Source: Pararobbsia silviterrae (lineage in GTDB: Bacteria; Pseudomonadota; Gammaproteobacteria; Burkholderiales; Burkholderiaceae). From it: a stretch of 64,000 nucleotides of DNA. Position 1 is the first letter of the stretch; every line of letters begins with the position of its first letter. The position numbers and the translations under genes were made by a program. Below, one piece after another: positions 33,306 to 42,443 of this stretch. The stretch covers positions 279,683 to 343,682 of the forward strand of contig NZ_RBZU01000006.1 in the NCBI RefSeq assembly GCF_003628125.1, given 5' to 3'. The notes beneath the pieces are model-generated. The model was not told where the DNA came from and did not search any database. It was given only the letters and a program-made list of their open reading frames with translations.

Positions 33306-34259
33306 ATGGAAGTCGACAAAGACCACCGTATCGAGAGGCGCGCGGATCGCTCGCTTTTATCGGCCGATTTCGAAGGATGGCCCGCGTATCGACTGCGCGA
33401 AGGCGATCTTGAGTTAGCGATCGTGCCTTCCGTCGGCGGGCGCTTGATGAACATCGAATTCCGTGGAACGAGCATCAGCTTCGTGAATGCGAACTTGAAA
33501 GGACGCGTGGCGCGTTTTGACCCGGTCGAGTGGGCCGGTCTGTGTGATGCGAAATGGCCTTTTCCGCTGTGGGGCGGATCAAAGACATGGATTGCGCCGG
33601 AGTCCGAGTGGCCGGGCGGCGCACCGCATCGCGATCTGGATAGCGGCGCGTACCGGGTCGTCAGGACATGGTGCGATGTGGCTTCGATGGGCATCGAGTT
33701 GGAGAGTCCGGTTTGCTCGGATAGTGAGTTGCAGATCTCACGATGTATCGAGGTGAAGGCCGGATCGACGACGTGGCGAACCTTGCACCGCATAACGAAT
33801 CGCGGACCACGCGTGCGCGCATGCGGCGTCTGGGATGTTTCCATGTTTCGACGTCCTGCCACCGTTGAGATCGAGGTGGATGCCGGCTTCTCCTCGACTC
33901 ACGATGTGATCCTGCCTGTCGAGGGGCACGGCCATTTTGCCGACATCCACGATACCGGCATCGTCTCGTTGCGAGACCGCACGGCAAGCGTCGCGTGTGA
34001 GCGTCCGGACACGTTCAAGGTAGGCGTCGCGCACGCAAGCGGAACTATTCAAATCGCCTTTGCAGGACGAGACGGCGAAGTGCATCAGTATCGACGCATC
34101 GCAAATGTCGAACGGGACGCACGGTATGCGCACGGCGCCGCGGTCGAGATCTTTAATTCTCAAGATTTGCCGTACTTCGAAGTCGAGTCGCATTCGCCGT
34201 TGATCGATCTGCAGCCGGGCCAGCATATCGAGTTCGAGATCGTCGAGCGTTTCGAATGA
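33306..34259 (+). CDS. DUF4380/aldose-epimerase-like hypothetical protein
   Basis: 317 residues, beta-rich. LELAIVPSVGGRLMNIEFRG followed by FPLWGGSKTWIAPESEWPGG and late HGAAVEIFNSQDLPYFEVESH are segments typical of DUF4380 or galactose-mutarotase-like beta-sandwich proteins, which often bind sugars. No signal peptide is visible, so it is cytoplasmic. ATG 33306 follows GGAG at a slightly long spacing; upstream frame extensions are Arg-rich and look non-coding. It stands alone between the LysR gene and the ArsR-peroxiredoxin pair. Confidence 0.7.
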   Translation: MEVDKDHRIERRADRSLLSADFEGWPAYRLREGDLELAIVPSVGGRLMNIEFRGTSISFVNANLKGRVARFDPVEWAGLCDAKWPFPLWGGSKTWIAPESEWPGGAPHRDLDSGAYRVVRTWCDVASMGIELESPVCSDSELQISRCIEVKAGSTTWRTLHRITNRGPRVRACGVWDVSMFRRPATVEIEVDAGFSSTHDVILPVEGHGHFADIHDTGIVSLRDRTASVACERPDTFKVGVAHASGTIQIAFAGRDGEVHQYRRIANVERDARYAHGAAVEIFNSQDLPYFEVESHSPLIDLQPGQHIEFEIVERFE

Positions 34260-34310
34260 CGGGCCGAGCGTGACGACGATCGGCTTCACGTGTCGACCCT
34301 AAAGGACGAC

Positions 34311-34330
34311 GTCGGTCATCGATGACCGAC
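34311..34330. terminator. Perfect 20-base palindrome between convergent genes
   Basis: GTCGGTCATCGATGACCGAC lies between the DUF4380-like gene and the ArsR gene, whose 3' ends face each other. Both strands can form the hairpin. The T-run is poor. Confidence 0.5.
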
Positions 34331-34398
34331 GCTCACTTCGCCTCACGGTTGTCTTGATCGTCTCGCCCGCTGTCTTCGCCGGACGGACGAAATGTGCT

Positions 34399-34839
34399 TC
34401 AGTCCGAGTCCGTGCGATTCAGCAAGTGGGCAAATACCGCGGCATCGTCGAGTTCCGCCGACATGGCGCGCGTTTCGCCCAGGCTCGCGCTGCGCGCGGG
34501 TTCACGCGACGCGGTGGGAGCGCGCGGCGTCTTGCTCGCGCCCGTGGTCTGCATCGATGCGCGAATCGCGTCGATCAGATCGCACGAAGCGCCCGGCACG
34601 AGTTCATAGACCACCGACTTCGCGCGACGCTTCGCCGTCAGCACGTTCGCATCGCGCAGCACGCCGAGGTGCTGCGACAGATTGGGCTGACGGAGTCCCA
34701 ACTCGCTTTCGATTTCCGATACGGCAAGCGGACCCTTGAGCAAATGCAGCGCGATCGCAAGGCGGCTCGGATGACTGATGATGCGCAAGCAGTTCGCGAC
34801 GGCCACCAGTTCGGGACGTTCGGGTTCGGCTCGGCTCAT
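34399..34839 (-). CDS. ArsR-family winged-helix regulator
   Basis: 146 residues. Helix-turn-helix and wing: AVSEIESELGLRQPNLSQHLGVLRDANVLTAKRRAKSVVYEL. Two cysteines (in VANCLRII and GASCDLID) are candidates for metal, sulfide or redox sensing, but they do not sit where BigR/SqrR persulfide sensors have theirs. The start ATG overlaps the stop of the peroxiredoxin gene (ATGA), so the regulator is made together with the enzyme. A disordered, Ala/Arg/Thr-rich tail of about 45 residues follows the DNA-binding core. Confidence 0.88.
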   Translation of the reverse strand: MSRAEPERPELVAVANCLRIISHPSRLAIALHLLKGPLAVSEIESELGLRQPNLSQHLGVLRDANVLTAKRRAKSVVYELVPGASCDLIDAIRASMQTTGASKTPRAPTASREPARSASLGETRAMSAELDDAAVFAHLLNRTDSD

Positions 34840-35576
34840 CGGCGCGGCTCCCGACGCGGAGTCGAAGCACGCGTCTTGCGGCCTTTCGCGGCCGGCGGCT
34901 CGCTGGTGCGCGTCTGGTAGTACCAGTCCGCCACATTCTTCTCGGACAGCCGCGTGGCGACATCGTCGACGGTCTTCGGCGGCGGTACGACGCAGGGCAG
35001 GCCGGGTTGCCAGTCGGCCGGCGCGTACAGGTTTTCCTGCCAGGTCATACGCACCGCCTGAAACAGCCTGAAGGCTTCTTCGACCGAGCGTCCTGTCGAG
35101 ATCGGGTACCAACTGATGGCCTTGATGATGCCGTCCGGATCGATCAGAAACATGCCGCGCACGGTGCTCGAAGAAATCGCCTTGGGCGGCAGCATGCCGT
35201 AAGCCTTGGCGACGGCCATCGACGGGTCTTCGATGATGGGAAACGGAATGTCGATGTCGAAGTTTTGTTGAATGCTGCGCAGCCAGGCGAGATGCGAATA
35301 CAAGCCGTCGATCGACAGCGCGAGCAGCTCGCAATCGAGCTCGCGAAACTGCGGCGCGAAACGCGCGAATGCGACGAGCTCGCTGGTACACACCGGCGTG
35401 AAGTCGGCCGGATGCGAAAAGAACAGCAACCATTTGCCGCGATACGACGCCGAGGAAATCGTGCCCATTGTCGAACGGGCTTCGAAGTCGGGCGCCCGTT
35501 CATACAGAAACGGGGGGCGCGGGACCTGCAGAAATTCTTCGTTTCTGTCCATGCGAATGATCTGTCGAGGCGTCAT
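34836..35576 (-). CDS. Prx6/AhpC-type peroxiredoxin
   Basis: 246 residues. The peroxidatic Cys is in SHPADFTPVCTSE, and the C-terminal part has the longer Prx6-like domain (PISTGRSVEEAFRLFQA). No second catalytic Cys is obvious near the usual resolving position, although LPCVVPPP offers one candidate. The C-terminus extends into a Lys/Arg-rich tail. It reduces hydroperoxides in the cytosol. It forms a two-gene unit with the ArsR gene and is divergent from the DapA-family operon. It is a distant paralogue of the LsfA-like protein at 45164. Confidence 0.9.
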   Translation of the reverse strand: MTPRQIIRMDRNEEFLQVPRPPFLYERAPDFEARSTMGTISSASYRGKWLLFFSHPADFTPVCTSELVAFARFAPQFRELDCELLALSIDGLYSHLAWLRSIQQNFDIDIPFPIIEDPSMAVAKAYGMLPPKAISSSTVRGMFLIDPDGIIKAISWYPISTGRSVEEAFRLFQAVRMTWQENLYAPADWQPGLPCVVPPPKTVDDVATRLSEKNVADWYYQTRTSEPPAAKGRKTRASTPRREPRR

Positions 35577-35621
35577 GCGACGCTAGTTAGTGAATAAGGA
35601 AAGTGTTTTTCGTTTGTTGAC

Positions 35622-35640
35622 TTGCGAAATATCGAAATCA
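35622..35640. promoter_or_regulatory. Shared motif copy 1: TTGCGAAATATCGAAATCA
   Basis: It lies in the divergent region between the peroxiredoxin gene (46 bases away) and the DapA-family operon (87 bases away). It closely matches TTGCAGAAAATCGAAATCA at 51339 and TTGCAGAAAATTGAAA at 52943. It may be an operator of a common regulator of the three units. Confidence 0.45.
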
Positions 35641-35726
35641 ATACTTCGTCGCGTCTTCCGCACGATCGCTTGTCTCCGAGAAGCCGTCGCCAATCTACTC
35701 ATAGTTATGATTCATTGCAAGTGAAT

Positions 35727-36647
35727 ATGGCTCGCACATCGCCAGCTCCCGAACTCGTCGTTCCTCCGTTGACCCCGTTCGATGCCGATCTCCGTGTAGA
35801 TCGCGCGGCGCTGACCGCGCATATCGACTATGTCGTCGAACACTGCGGCGCCACGATGCTCGTCGCCGCGGGCGTGGAGACGCAGGAATATCACTATCTC
35901 GCGTTCGAGGAGCGCAAGGCGCTGATCCGCCATACGGTCGAGGCGCTCAGCGGGCGTCTGCCGTTTGTCGTCGGCGTCTCGCATCCGTCGTTTCGCACGG
36001 CTGTCGAACTTGCGCAGCTTGCCGAGTCGCTCGGCGCCGCCGCCATCCAGTTGCTGGTGCCGTTGCGCCCGTTCGGCGGCGCGCCCAGCACGGCCGAGCT
36101 CGTGCGCTATATCGAGCTGATCGCGAAGGAAACCCGCTTGCCGATCATGTTGTACCTGAATGCGGGACCGGGCGCCGATCTGTCGCCCGATGCGACGGTC
36201 GAGCTGGCCAAGCTCGAACCGGTGCGGTACTTGAAGGAAAGTTCGCGCGACCTGTCTCGCGTCGGACGTCTGATCGAGCAGATCGACAAGTCCGGCCATG
36301 CGCAGTATTTGACCACGGCGCAAATGCTGTTGATTTCTCTGCAGTTGGGCGGCAGCGGCGCGACGATGCCGGCGCCGGTGGCGGAACTGGGCGGCAAGAT
36401 CATTCGCGCTTACTCCACGGGCGACGTGCGCGAGGCGGCGCGTCTTCAGAGTCAGTTGTCGCTCTTCCCGGCGCGCTGGATGCATCGCGGCCTGGGCCCC
36501 ACGATGAAAGCCGCGCTTGCCGCGCTCGGCCGCGGCATCGGCGATCCGTATCCGCCGTTTGGCACCGTCACCGCCGATGAAGTCGCGCAGCTTGCGGCCC
36601 ATCTGAAAACCACCGACCTCACCCATGTGGGTTCCGAACATGCTTGA
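35727..36647 (+). CDS. DapA-family (dihydrodipicolinate synthase-like) lyase
   Basis: 306 residues, TIM barrel. The Schiff-base lysine is K170 (VRYLKESSRD). The tyrosine segment reads MLYLNAGPG rather than the usual YN(V/I)P, and the GTTGE loop is replaced by AAGVETQEYHYL, so it is not a true dihydrodipicolinate synthase. Relatives act as aldolases or dehydratases on 2-oxo acids. ATG 35727 is chosen for a family-like N-terminus; the upstream frame crosses the promoter. It is the first gene of the long operon reaching 47170. Confidence 0.85.
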   Translation: MARTSPAPELVVPPLTPFDADLRVDRAALTAHIDYVVEHCGATMLVAAGVETQEYHYLAFEERKALIRHTVEALSGRLPFVVGVSHPSFRTAVELAQLAESLGAAAIQLLVPLRPFGGAPSTAELVRYIELIAKETRLPIMLYLNAGPGADLSPDATVELAKLEPVRYLKESSRDLSRVGRLIEQIDKSGHAQYLTTAQMLLISLQLGGSGATMPAPVAELGGKIIRAYSTGDVREAARLQSQLSLFPARWMHRGLGPTMKAALAALGRGIGDPYPPFGTVTADEVAQLAAHLKTTDLTHVGSEHA

Positions 36648-37074
36648 TATCAAACGACTCTCTATTTCCGAAGCGGCCATTCTTCTCGAAGGATCGCGCC
36701 TCAAATCCGAAGAACTGCACATTCCGATGTGCACGGCCGTGACCGATGAATCGGGCCATTTGATCTCGTTCGAACGCCAGGACGGCGGCAAGATCAGCAG
36801 CATCAGCATCGCCATCGACAAGGCATTCACGGGCGCCACGGCGCGCAAGGGAACGCATGTCTACAACCAGCTTTGCCAGCCCGGCAAAGGGACGTTCGGC
36901 ATTCACGTCACGAACGGCGGTCACTTCAGCATCATCGGCGGCGGTCTGCCCGTCACGGTGGACGGCGTCATTGTCGGCGGCATCGGCGTGAGTTCGGGGA
37001 CAGCCGACGAAGACCTCGTGGTGGCTCAGGCCGCAGTCGACTACTTTCGCGCGAAGACCGGTTTCAAGGAGTGA
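36640..37074 (+). CDS. GlcG/HbpS-family (DUF336) protein
   Basis: 144 residues covering the whole family domain: VTDESGHLISFERQDGG, AFTGATARKGT, then GGGLPVTVDGVIVGGIGVSSGTADED. Members are small alpha/beta proteins; HbpS binds heme, and others accompany glycolate or aromatic catabolism genes without known activity. It overlaps the DapA-family gene by 8 bases. ATG 36640 is preferred to an upstream GTG. Confidence 0.88.
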   Translation: MLDIKRLSISEAAILLEGSRLKSEELHIPMCTAVTDESGHLISFERQDGGKISSISIAIDKAFTGATARKGTHVYNQLCQPGKGTFGIHVTNGGHFSIIGGGLPVTVDGVIVGGIGVSSGTADEDLVVAQAAVDYFRAKTGFKE

Positions 37075-37121
37075 GCCAGGCGGCTCACGCATGATTTCTT
37101 TTGTTTCAAGGTAATGCGGCT

Positions 37122-38312
37122 ATGTCGACCGTTTCCATCGAGCCGCCTGCGCAGCGTCGTGGCCCTCTCGAGTTTCCCGAAAGTCCGCTCGCACAGGCTG
37201 CACGTCAGCCTTTGATGCTGGGACTTTTTCTGCCCACGCAGACCGGCGGCTTTTCCCAGTCGACCTATCCGCGCACCACGGACTGGTCATTCGAGTACAA
37301 CAAGCGCTTGTCGCTGCGCGCCGAAGCGCATGGCTTCGAATTCGTGTTCGGACTGCAGCAATGGATTCCGAAAGGCGGCTTCGGCGGCCCGTCGCGCTAT
37401 CGCGAGAATTTTCTCGATCCGTTCATGTCGACGGTCGCGCTGAGTGCGCTGACGACGCGGCTCATCACGATTTCGACGGTGCATATCCTGTACGGCGATC
37501 TTCATCCGCTCTATCTCGCGCGTTTCGCGGCAACCGCGGACCACATCGCCGGCGGCAAGTTCGGCCTGAATATGGTCACGGGGTACGACGCCGCCGAGCC
37601 GCGCATGTTCGGCATGCAGCGTGTCGCGCACGACGAGCGATACGATCGCGCCGACGAGTTCGTCGACATCATGGAGGCCCTCTGGGAAGGCAGTGAAAAC
37701 ATCACGCGCGAAGGCCGTTTCTACCGGCTCGAAGGCGCGTATGTCTCACCGCGGCCCAAATACGGGCGACCCATCATGGTGTCGGCGAGCGCGTCGCAGG
37801 CGGGCTTCGAATACGCTTCGCGTCATTCCGATATCGTGTTCACGTCGAGCCCGGGCGGGGCGATCTTCGAACGTGCGATCGAAGTCCTGCCCGAGCATGT
37901 GGCGAAGATCCGTGCGCCCTACGCCGGGACCGGGCGCTCGCCGAAGGTCATCATTTTTCCGTTGATCATCTGCAAGGAGACGCGCGCGGAGGCGTTTGCC
38001 TATCGCGACGCGATCGTCGCGCAAGCGGATCTCGAATCGATCCGTGCTTACACGGCGCGCCATAGCGGCGGCGATGCGCAGGGCTGGCAGCAGCACGTGC
38101 CCGCGGATCGCGTACTGGGCGGCCATGTGCAGATCGTCGGCGATCCGAACGATGTGGCGGACGGCCTGCAACGCCTTCACGAAGCGGGGTTCGACGGTGT
38201 GCAGATCGGCTTCTACGACTACGCGCCCGATCTGGAATTTTTTGCCGCACGCGTGCTCCCGCTGCTTGAGGCGCGCGGTTTGCGCGTGCCCGTCGATCTC
38301 TCCGCAACATGA
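37122..38312 (+). CDS. LLM-class FMNH2-dependent monooxygenase (SfnG/SsuD/RutA-like)
   Basis: 396 residues, bacterial-luciferase TIM barrel. TDWSFEYNKRLSLRAEAHGFEF, GGKFGLNMVTGYDAAEPRMFG, HDERYDRADEFVDIMEALW and YVSPRPKYGRP match the group of dimethylsulfone (SfnG), alkanesulfonate (SsuD) and pyrimidine (RutA) monooxygenases. These insert oxygen next to a C-S or C-N bond using reduced flavin from a separate reductase. No flavin reductase gene is in the window. ATG 37122 follows AAGG. Its stop overlaps the next monooxygenase gene by ATGA. Confidence 0.88.
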   Translation: MSTVSIEPPAQRRGPLEFPESPLAQAARQPLMLGLFLPTQTGGFSQSTYPRTTDWSFEYNKRLSLRAEAHGFEFVFGLQQWIPKGGFGGPSRYRENFLDPFMSTVALSALTTRLITISTVHILYGDLHPLYLARFAATADHIAGGKFGLNMVTGYDAAEPRMFGMQRVAHDERYDRADEFVDIMEALWEGSENITREGRFYRLEGAYVSPRPKYGRPIMVSASASQAGFEYASRHSDIVFTSSPGGAIFERAIEVLPEHVAKIRAPYAGTGRSPKVIIFPLIICKETRAEAFAYRDAIVAQADLESIRAYTARHSGGDAQGWQQHVPADRVLGGHVQIVGDPNDVADGLQRLHEAGFDGVQIGFYDYAPDLEFFAARVLPLLEARGLRVPVDLSAT

Positions 38313-39610
38313 GCCGTACGACGCCGGCGGATCTGATTCTCAACGCGGTGGTGCTGGGTGTGGGCATGCATCCGGCTGCCTGGCGCTTGCGCAGCGATGA
38401 GGCGTTCTCGTCGCTGGGTTTGCCGTTCTATCGAAGACTCGCACGCGAGGCCGAGGCGGCGAGCCTGCATGCGTTGTTTCTCGCGGATACGCTCGCGGTC
38501 GGCGAAGAAAATTTCGAACGTCCGAATCTCGGCGCCATGGACCCGCTGCTCGCGTTGGCCGCGATCGCGGGCGAGACCTCGCATCTCGGTCTGGTTGCCA
38601 CCGCGTCGACGACCTATAACGAACCGTTTTCGCTGGCGCGGCGCGTCTCGACGCTCGATCAACTGAGCGCGGGCCGTGCGGGATGGAACGTGGTGACGAC
38701 CTTTGTGCCGGACGTCGCGGCGAATTTCGGCGATGCGCCCTTGCCGCCCGCGGAGCAGCGGTACCAGCGTGCAGAGGAGTTCGTCGACGTGGTCCGTGCG
38801 CTATGGCAAAGCTGGTCGGCGCAGGCCCTGATCGGCGACAAGGCGCAGGGTATTTACGTCGACAAGGCGCAAGTGCGGGCCATCGATCATCACGGCCCGC
38901 ATTTTCGGGTGCGTGGGCCGTCGACGCTTCCGCCGTCCGCGCAAGGCTCGCCGGTGCTGTTCCAGTCCGGGGCCTCGGATGCCGGACGCAATCTCGCCGC
39001 GCGCACGGCCGATGTGGTGTTCACCGCGCAAAACACTCAGGATGGCGCGCGCGCATTTCGCTCCGATGTGCGAGCGCGGGCACGCGAATTTGGCCGCGAT
39101 CCCGACCGGATCAAGATCGTCCCCGGCTTATTGCCGATCATCGGCGGTACCGAGCATGAAGCACGCGCGCGCAAGGACACGCTCGATGCGCTGGGCGGGC
39201 AGGCCGAACTGAAAAAACTGGCCCTGCGTGTGGGCGTACCGGTGGACGCGCTCGAACTGGATAAACCGCTGCCGGTCGAGCGCATTCTCGCCAACGACGC
39301 GTTCAAGGGTTCCGAAGGATTTCGAAATGCGGCGCTCGAACTCGGCGTGCGCGAAAAACTGACCGTACGCGAAATCCTCTATCGCAACGGCGGGGGGCAT
39401 CTGCAGGTCGTCGGCACGCCCGAACAGGTCGCCGACACGATCGAACACTGGCATGCGCAAGGCGCGTGCGACGGCTTCAATCTGATGCTTGACGTGCTGC
39501 CCGAGGGGCTGTCCGCCTTCGGCAGCGAAGTCGTTCCCTTACTTCAGCGTCGCGGCTTGTTTCGCCGTGAACCGCGCGGCGCGACGCTGCGCTCCAATCT
39601 GGGTCTCTAA
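38309..39610 (+). CDS. LLM-class FMN-dependent monooxygenase (NtaA/SnaA/DszA-like)
   Basis: 433 residues. NAVVLGVGMHPAAWR at the start, LATASTTYNEPF-like TIM-barrel strands (VATASTTYNEPFSLARR), LSAGRAGWNVVTTF and SPVLFQSGASDAGRNLAA are typical of the nitrilotriacetate / dibenzothiophene-sulfone monooxygenase group. It would use FMNH2 and O2 to cleave a C-S or C-N bond. It is coupled to the SfnG-like gene by ATGA overlap, so the two probably act in one pathway on related intermediates. Confidence 0.9.
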   Translation: MSRTTPADLILNAVVLGVGMHPAAWRLRSDEAFSSLGLPFYRRLAREAEAASLHALFLADTLAVGEENFERPNLGAMDPLLALAAIAGETSHLGLVATASTTYNEPFSLARRVSTLDQLSAGRAGWNVVTTFVPDVAANFGDAPLPPAEQRYQRAEEFVDVVRALWQSWSAQALIGDKAQGIYVDKAQVRAIDHHGPHFRVRGPSTLPPSAQGSPVLFQSGASDAGRNLAARTADVVFTAQNTQDGARAFRSDVRARAREFGRDPDRIKIVPGLLPIIGGTEHEARARKDTLDALGGQAELKKLALRVGVPVDALELDKPLPVERILANDAFKGSEGFRNAALELGVREKLTVREILYRNGGGHLQVVGTPEQVADTIEHWHAQGACDGFNLMLDVLPEGLSAFGSEVVPLLQRRGLFRREPRGATLRSNLGL

Positions 39611-39619
39611 GGTCAATTC

Positions 39620-40321
39620 ATGCTGCTCTATAAAAAAACCGACGATCTCGCGCGGATCACGTTCGATAGTCCCGCGACGTCGAATGCGATTACGTTCCGG
39701 ATCATGAACGACTATATCGAGGCGTTGCGTGCCGCACAGGAAAGCCGCGCGCGCTTCCTGATCATCGATGCGAACGGCTCGGACTTTACGCTTGGCCGAG
39801 ACCAGAAGGAAAAGGTCAGCGGCGTGACGCGCGAGCAGAATCTGACCTTGATTCTGCAGGCGAACGCCGCGCTGCGCGCATTCGACGGCGTCAGTATCGC
39901 GCTCGTTCACGGTCGCGCACTGGGCTTCGGTTCCGGTATCGCATTGCACAGCACGATCTCGATCGGTTCGGACGATGCCGTACTCGGTTTCGACGAGATC
40001 CACCATGGACTCGCGCCGCTGGTGGTGGCGGCCTACGCGCCTTATTTCATCGCACCTCGCATCGCGCAGGACCTGGTGATCACGGGGCGCCCCGTGCCGG
40101 CAGCGGAGGCGCGCGAAATCGGCCTCTTGAGCCGCGTCGTGCCGCGCGCCGACCTTGAGAAGGCCGGCCTCGAAACCATTGCGCACCTCAGCGGGCATCA
40201 TCCGGGCGCATTGCGCCTGTTGCGCCGCTATCACGAGAGCCAGGCGACCTATCCGGGCGACGCGGTATTGGCCGATGCCGTGCAGCAACTTGCGAGCTGG
40301 ATCGAACAAGGCAAGCCCTGA
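39620..40321 (+). CDS. Enoyl-CoA hydratase/isomerase-family protein
   Basis: 233 residues, a little short for a crotonase (usually about 260). The oxyanion-hole segment HGRALGFGSGIAL and the Glu-bearing FDEIHHGLAP are present, while the N-terminal oxyanion loop reads DFTLGRDQKE in place of AFCAGAD-like sequences. It could hydrate, isomerise or hydrolyse a CoA thioester, or act on a non-CoA substrate. It is in the same operon as the two flavin monooxygenases. Confidence 0.8.
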   Translation: MLLYKKTDDLARITFDSPATSNAITFRIMNDYIEALRAAQESRARFLIIDANGSDFTLGRDQKEKVSGVTREQNLTLILQANAALRAFDGVSIALVHGRALGFGSGIALHSTISIGSDDAVLGFDEIHHGLAPLVVAAYAPYFIAPRIAQDLVITGRPVPAAEAREIGLLSRVVPRADLEKAGLETIAHLSGHHPGALRLLRRYHESQATYPGDAVLADAVQQLASWIEQGKP

Positions 40322-40359
40322 TCCCGCGTTTCCCACCCATCCACGCAGAACCCACGATC

Positions 40360-41559
40360 ATGCAGCTCAAACACGTCATTGCCGCCGCGCTGGCAAGCCT
40401 CGCAACGCTGGGCGCGGCCGGAACGGCCCTGGCCGCCGACATCGCGCCATACAAGCTCGGTTATCTCGTCGATGCATCAGGCCCTCAGGCCACGACGATC
40501 AAGCCGACCTATGACGCGTTCCAGCTCTATGTCGATCAATTGAACCGGGCCGGGGGCATCAATGGCCGTCAGGTCCAGATCATCACGCGCGATACGCAGA
40601 GCGATACGCAGCGTTCGCTGACCGCGCTCGAGGAACTCAAGGACGAGGGCGTTTCGGGCGTGCTCGGGCTCGGTGCGAGCAACACGCATGCGGCGGTATT
40701 CGCGTCCGCGCAAAAACTCGGCTTGCCGGTGCTCGCGGCCAACCCGATTAACATCCCGCTCGTCCTGCCGCCGGTCAAGCCATTCGCGTTCGGGCTCGGC
40801 CAGGAGCTGAGTCTCGCGGGTATCGTGGGCGGCCATTTCGCGCATCAATTGCGTCCGCAAGGCAAGAGCATCGCTTGCGTGGCGTTCGAGGTGCCGGGAT
40901 CGATCCTCAGTTGCAACAAGATCCTGGCTCAGGCTAAATCCGAGGGCTATCAGCAAACCCAATTGTTGACGGTGCCGATCGCGCAACGCGATTTCCGCGC
41001 TGTCGCGGACAAACTGGTTGCGCTCAATCCCGATGTCGTGACGGACTGCATCGGCCGCGAGCACCTTGCTGCCTTGTTGCCGGTGCTCGCACGCTCGCCT
41101 TATCACGGTGTCTTTCTGTCGATGGACACGGGCATCGGCGACAACACGGTGCTCAATGCATTGCCCGCCGGTTCGAAGCTCGAGGTCTATAGCTTTACGC
41201 GGTTTGTCACGGCGGGCGACGGCACCGGGCCGCAGCTCGATGCATTGCGTGCCGCGCTACGAAGCGCGCATCTCGGCGATGACGATGCAAGTCATGCGGG
41301 CGGATGGGCGCTCGGGCTCGTCGTGACCGCGGCGCTGCAACAGTGTGCCGCGGCCTGCGCGCCCGACGCGCTGCGCGCTGCGCTCGAAAAAGTCGATATC
41401 GACAGCGGCGGCCTGACGGGCACGCGTCTGACCTTGTCCGCGACCGATCACTACGGACCTTCGGCCTATCGGCTCTATCGCGTCGATGCCGACAAGCACA
41501 AGCTCGTGCCGACCGGCGACTGGCAGCGCATCGCAAGCGACGGACAACTGAGTCATTGA
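40360..41559 (+). CDS. Liv-type ABC transporter substrate-binding protein (first copy)
   Basis: 399 residues. A Sec signal peptide ends near GTALAAD (about residue 27). The peripla_BP_6 fold shows KLGYLVDASGPQATTIKPT, LNRAGGINGRQVQIITRDTQ and GVLGLGASNTHAAVFASAQ. Type-I periplasmic receptors bind branched-chain amino acids, amides, or aromatic and organic acids. It lies directly before the matching permease genes. A clear paralogue lies at 45938 in the same operon. Confidence 0.9.
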   Translation: MQLKHVIAAALASLATLGAAGTALAADIAPYKLGYLVDASGPQATTIKPTYDAFQLYVDQLNRAGGINGRQVQIITRDTQSDTQRSLTALEELKDEGVSGVLGLGASNTHAAVFASAQKLGLPVLAANPINIPLVLPPVKPFAFGLGQELSLAGIVGGHFAHQLRPQGKSIACVAFEVPGSILSCNKILAQAKSEGYQQTQLLTVPIAQRDFRAVADKLVALNPDVVTDCIGREHLAALLPVLARSPYHGVFLSMDTGIGDNTVLNALPAGSKLEVYSFTRFVTAGDGTGPQLDALRAALRSAHLGDDDASHAGGWALGLVVTAALQQCAAACAPDALRAALEKVDIDSGGLTGTRLTLSATDHYGPSAYRLYRVDADKHKLVPTGDWQRIASDGQLSH

Positions 41560-41565
41560 CGCACC

Positions 41566-42441
41566 ATGAACCCCGTCTCCTTTCTGATCGATCTGTTGAG
41601 CAGCGCGGTGACTTATGCGCTGCTTGCGCTGGCGGTCGTGCTCGCGTATCGCACGAGCCGCGTGCTGATGTTTTGCGTCGGCGAGATCGGCATGACCTGT
41701 GCCTACGTGCTGCACGATGTCTGGGGCTGGGCCGGAGGCGGGGGTGCCGGATTCGCGGCAGGGCTGCTTGCCGCGTTTGCCGTCGCGGCCGTGATCGGCT
41801 GGATTCTGTATCTGCTGTTGAGACAGTTGTCGGCCAACGGTGACCACTTCGTCGGAACAGTCGTGACGATCGCCGTGTCGATTTTCCTGGAAGGCGTGAT
41901 GTCGGCGGTCTGGGCCGGTGAAACGATTCAAATGCCGTTTCGGCGCGACACGTTCGTGCTTGCCGGTGCGCAGATTTCGCCCGTGAGTCTTGCGATCGTC
42001 GTGATCGGCGGCGTGCTGATCGGGGGATTGCTGCTCGTGTTTTACCGTTCCCGCGCCGGGATCGAATTGCAGGCGGTTGCCGGAAACTGGCGGCTCGCCG
42101 TGCTCAGCGGCATTCCCGCTGCGCGCTGGCTGTCGTTTGTCTGGATCGTGGCCGCCATGCTGTGCGCGGTGGCGGGCCTGTTTTCCGGTGCGATTTCGGC
42201 GGTCTCGATCGGCGGCGCCGAGATCGGCTTCTCGGGCATCGTGGCGGCGATCATGGGCGGCTTGACGAGCCCCGTGGGTGCGCTCGCCGGGGCGCTGCTG
42301 CTGGCGGCCGGCGAGAATCTGACGAGCCTGTTCTTCGACGCGCGCTACAGCGTCGTGGTCCCCGTGCTCTTTCTGGTGCTGCTGCTCGCGCTGCGGCCTG
42401 CCGGCCTGAGCGGACGTGTCGAGCGCATTTCGAGGACCTGA
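41566..42441 (+). CDS. Branched-chain amino acid-type ABC permease (LivH-like)
   Basis: 291 residues, about eight helices. The sequence order (FLIDLLSSAVTYALLALAVVLAYRTSR, LSGIPAARWLSFVWIVAAML, GFSGIVAAIMGGLTSPVGAL) is that of LivH proteins. It begins 6 bases after the receptor stop and would form the membrane channel with the LivM-like partner. Confidence 0.9.
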   Translation: MNPVSFLIDLLSSAVTYALLALAVVLAYRTSRVLMFCVGEIGMTCAYVLHDVWGWAGGGGAGFAAGLLAAFAVAAVIGWILYLLLRQLSANGDHFVGTVVTIAVSIFLEGVMSAVWAGETIQMPFRRDTFVLAGAQISPVSLAIVVIGGVLIGGLLLVFYRSRAGIELQAVAGNWRLAVLSGIPAARWLSFVWIVAAMLCAVAGLFSGAISAVSIGGAEIGFSGIVAAIMGGLTSPVGALAGALLLAAGENLTSLFFDARYSVVVPVLFLVLLLALRPAGLSGRVERISRT

Positions 42442-42443
42442 GC

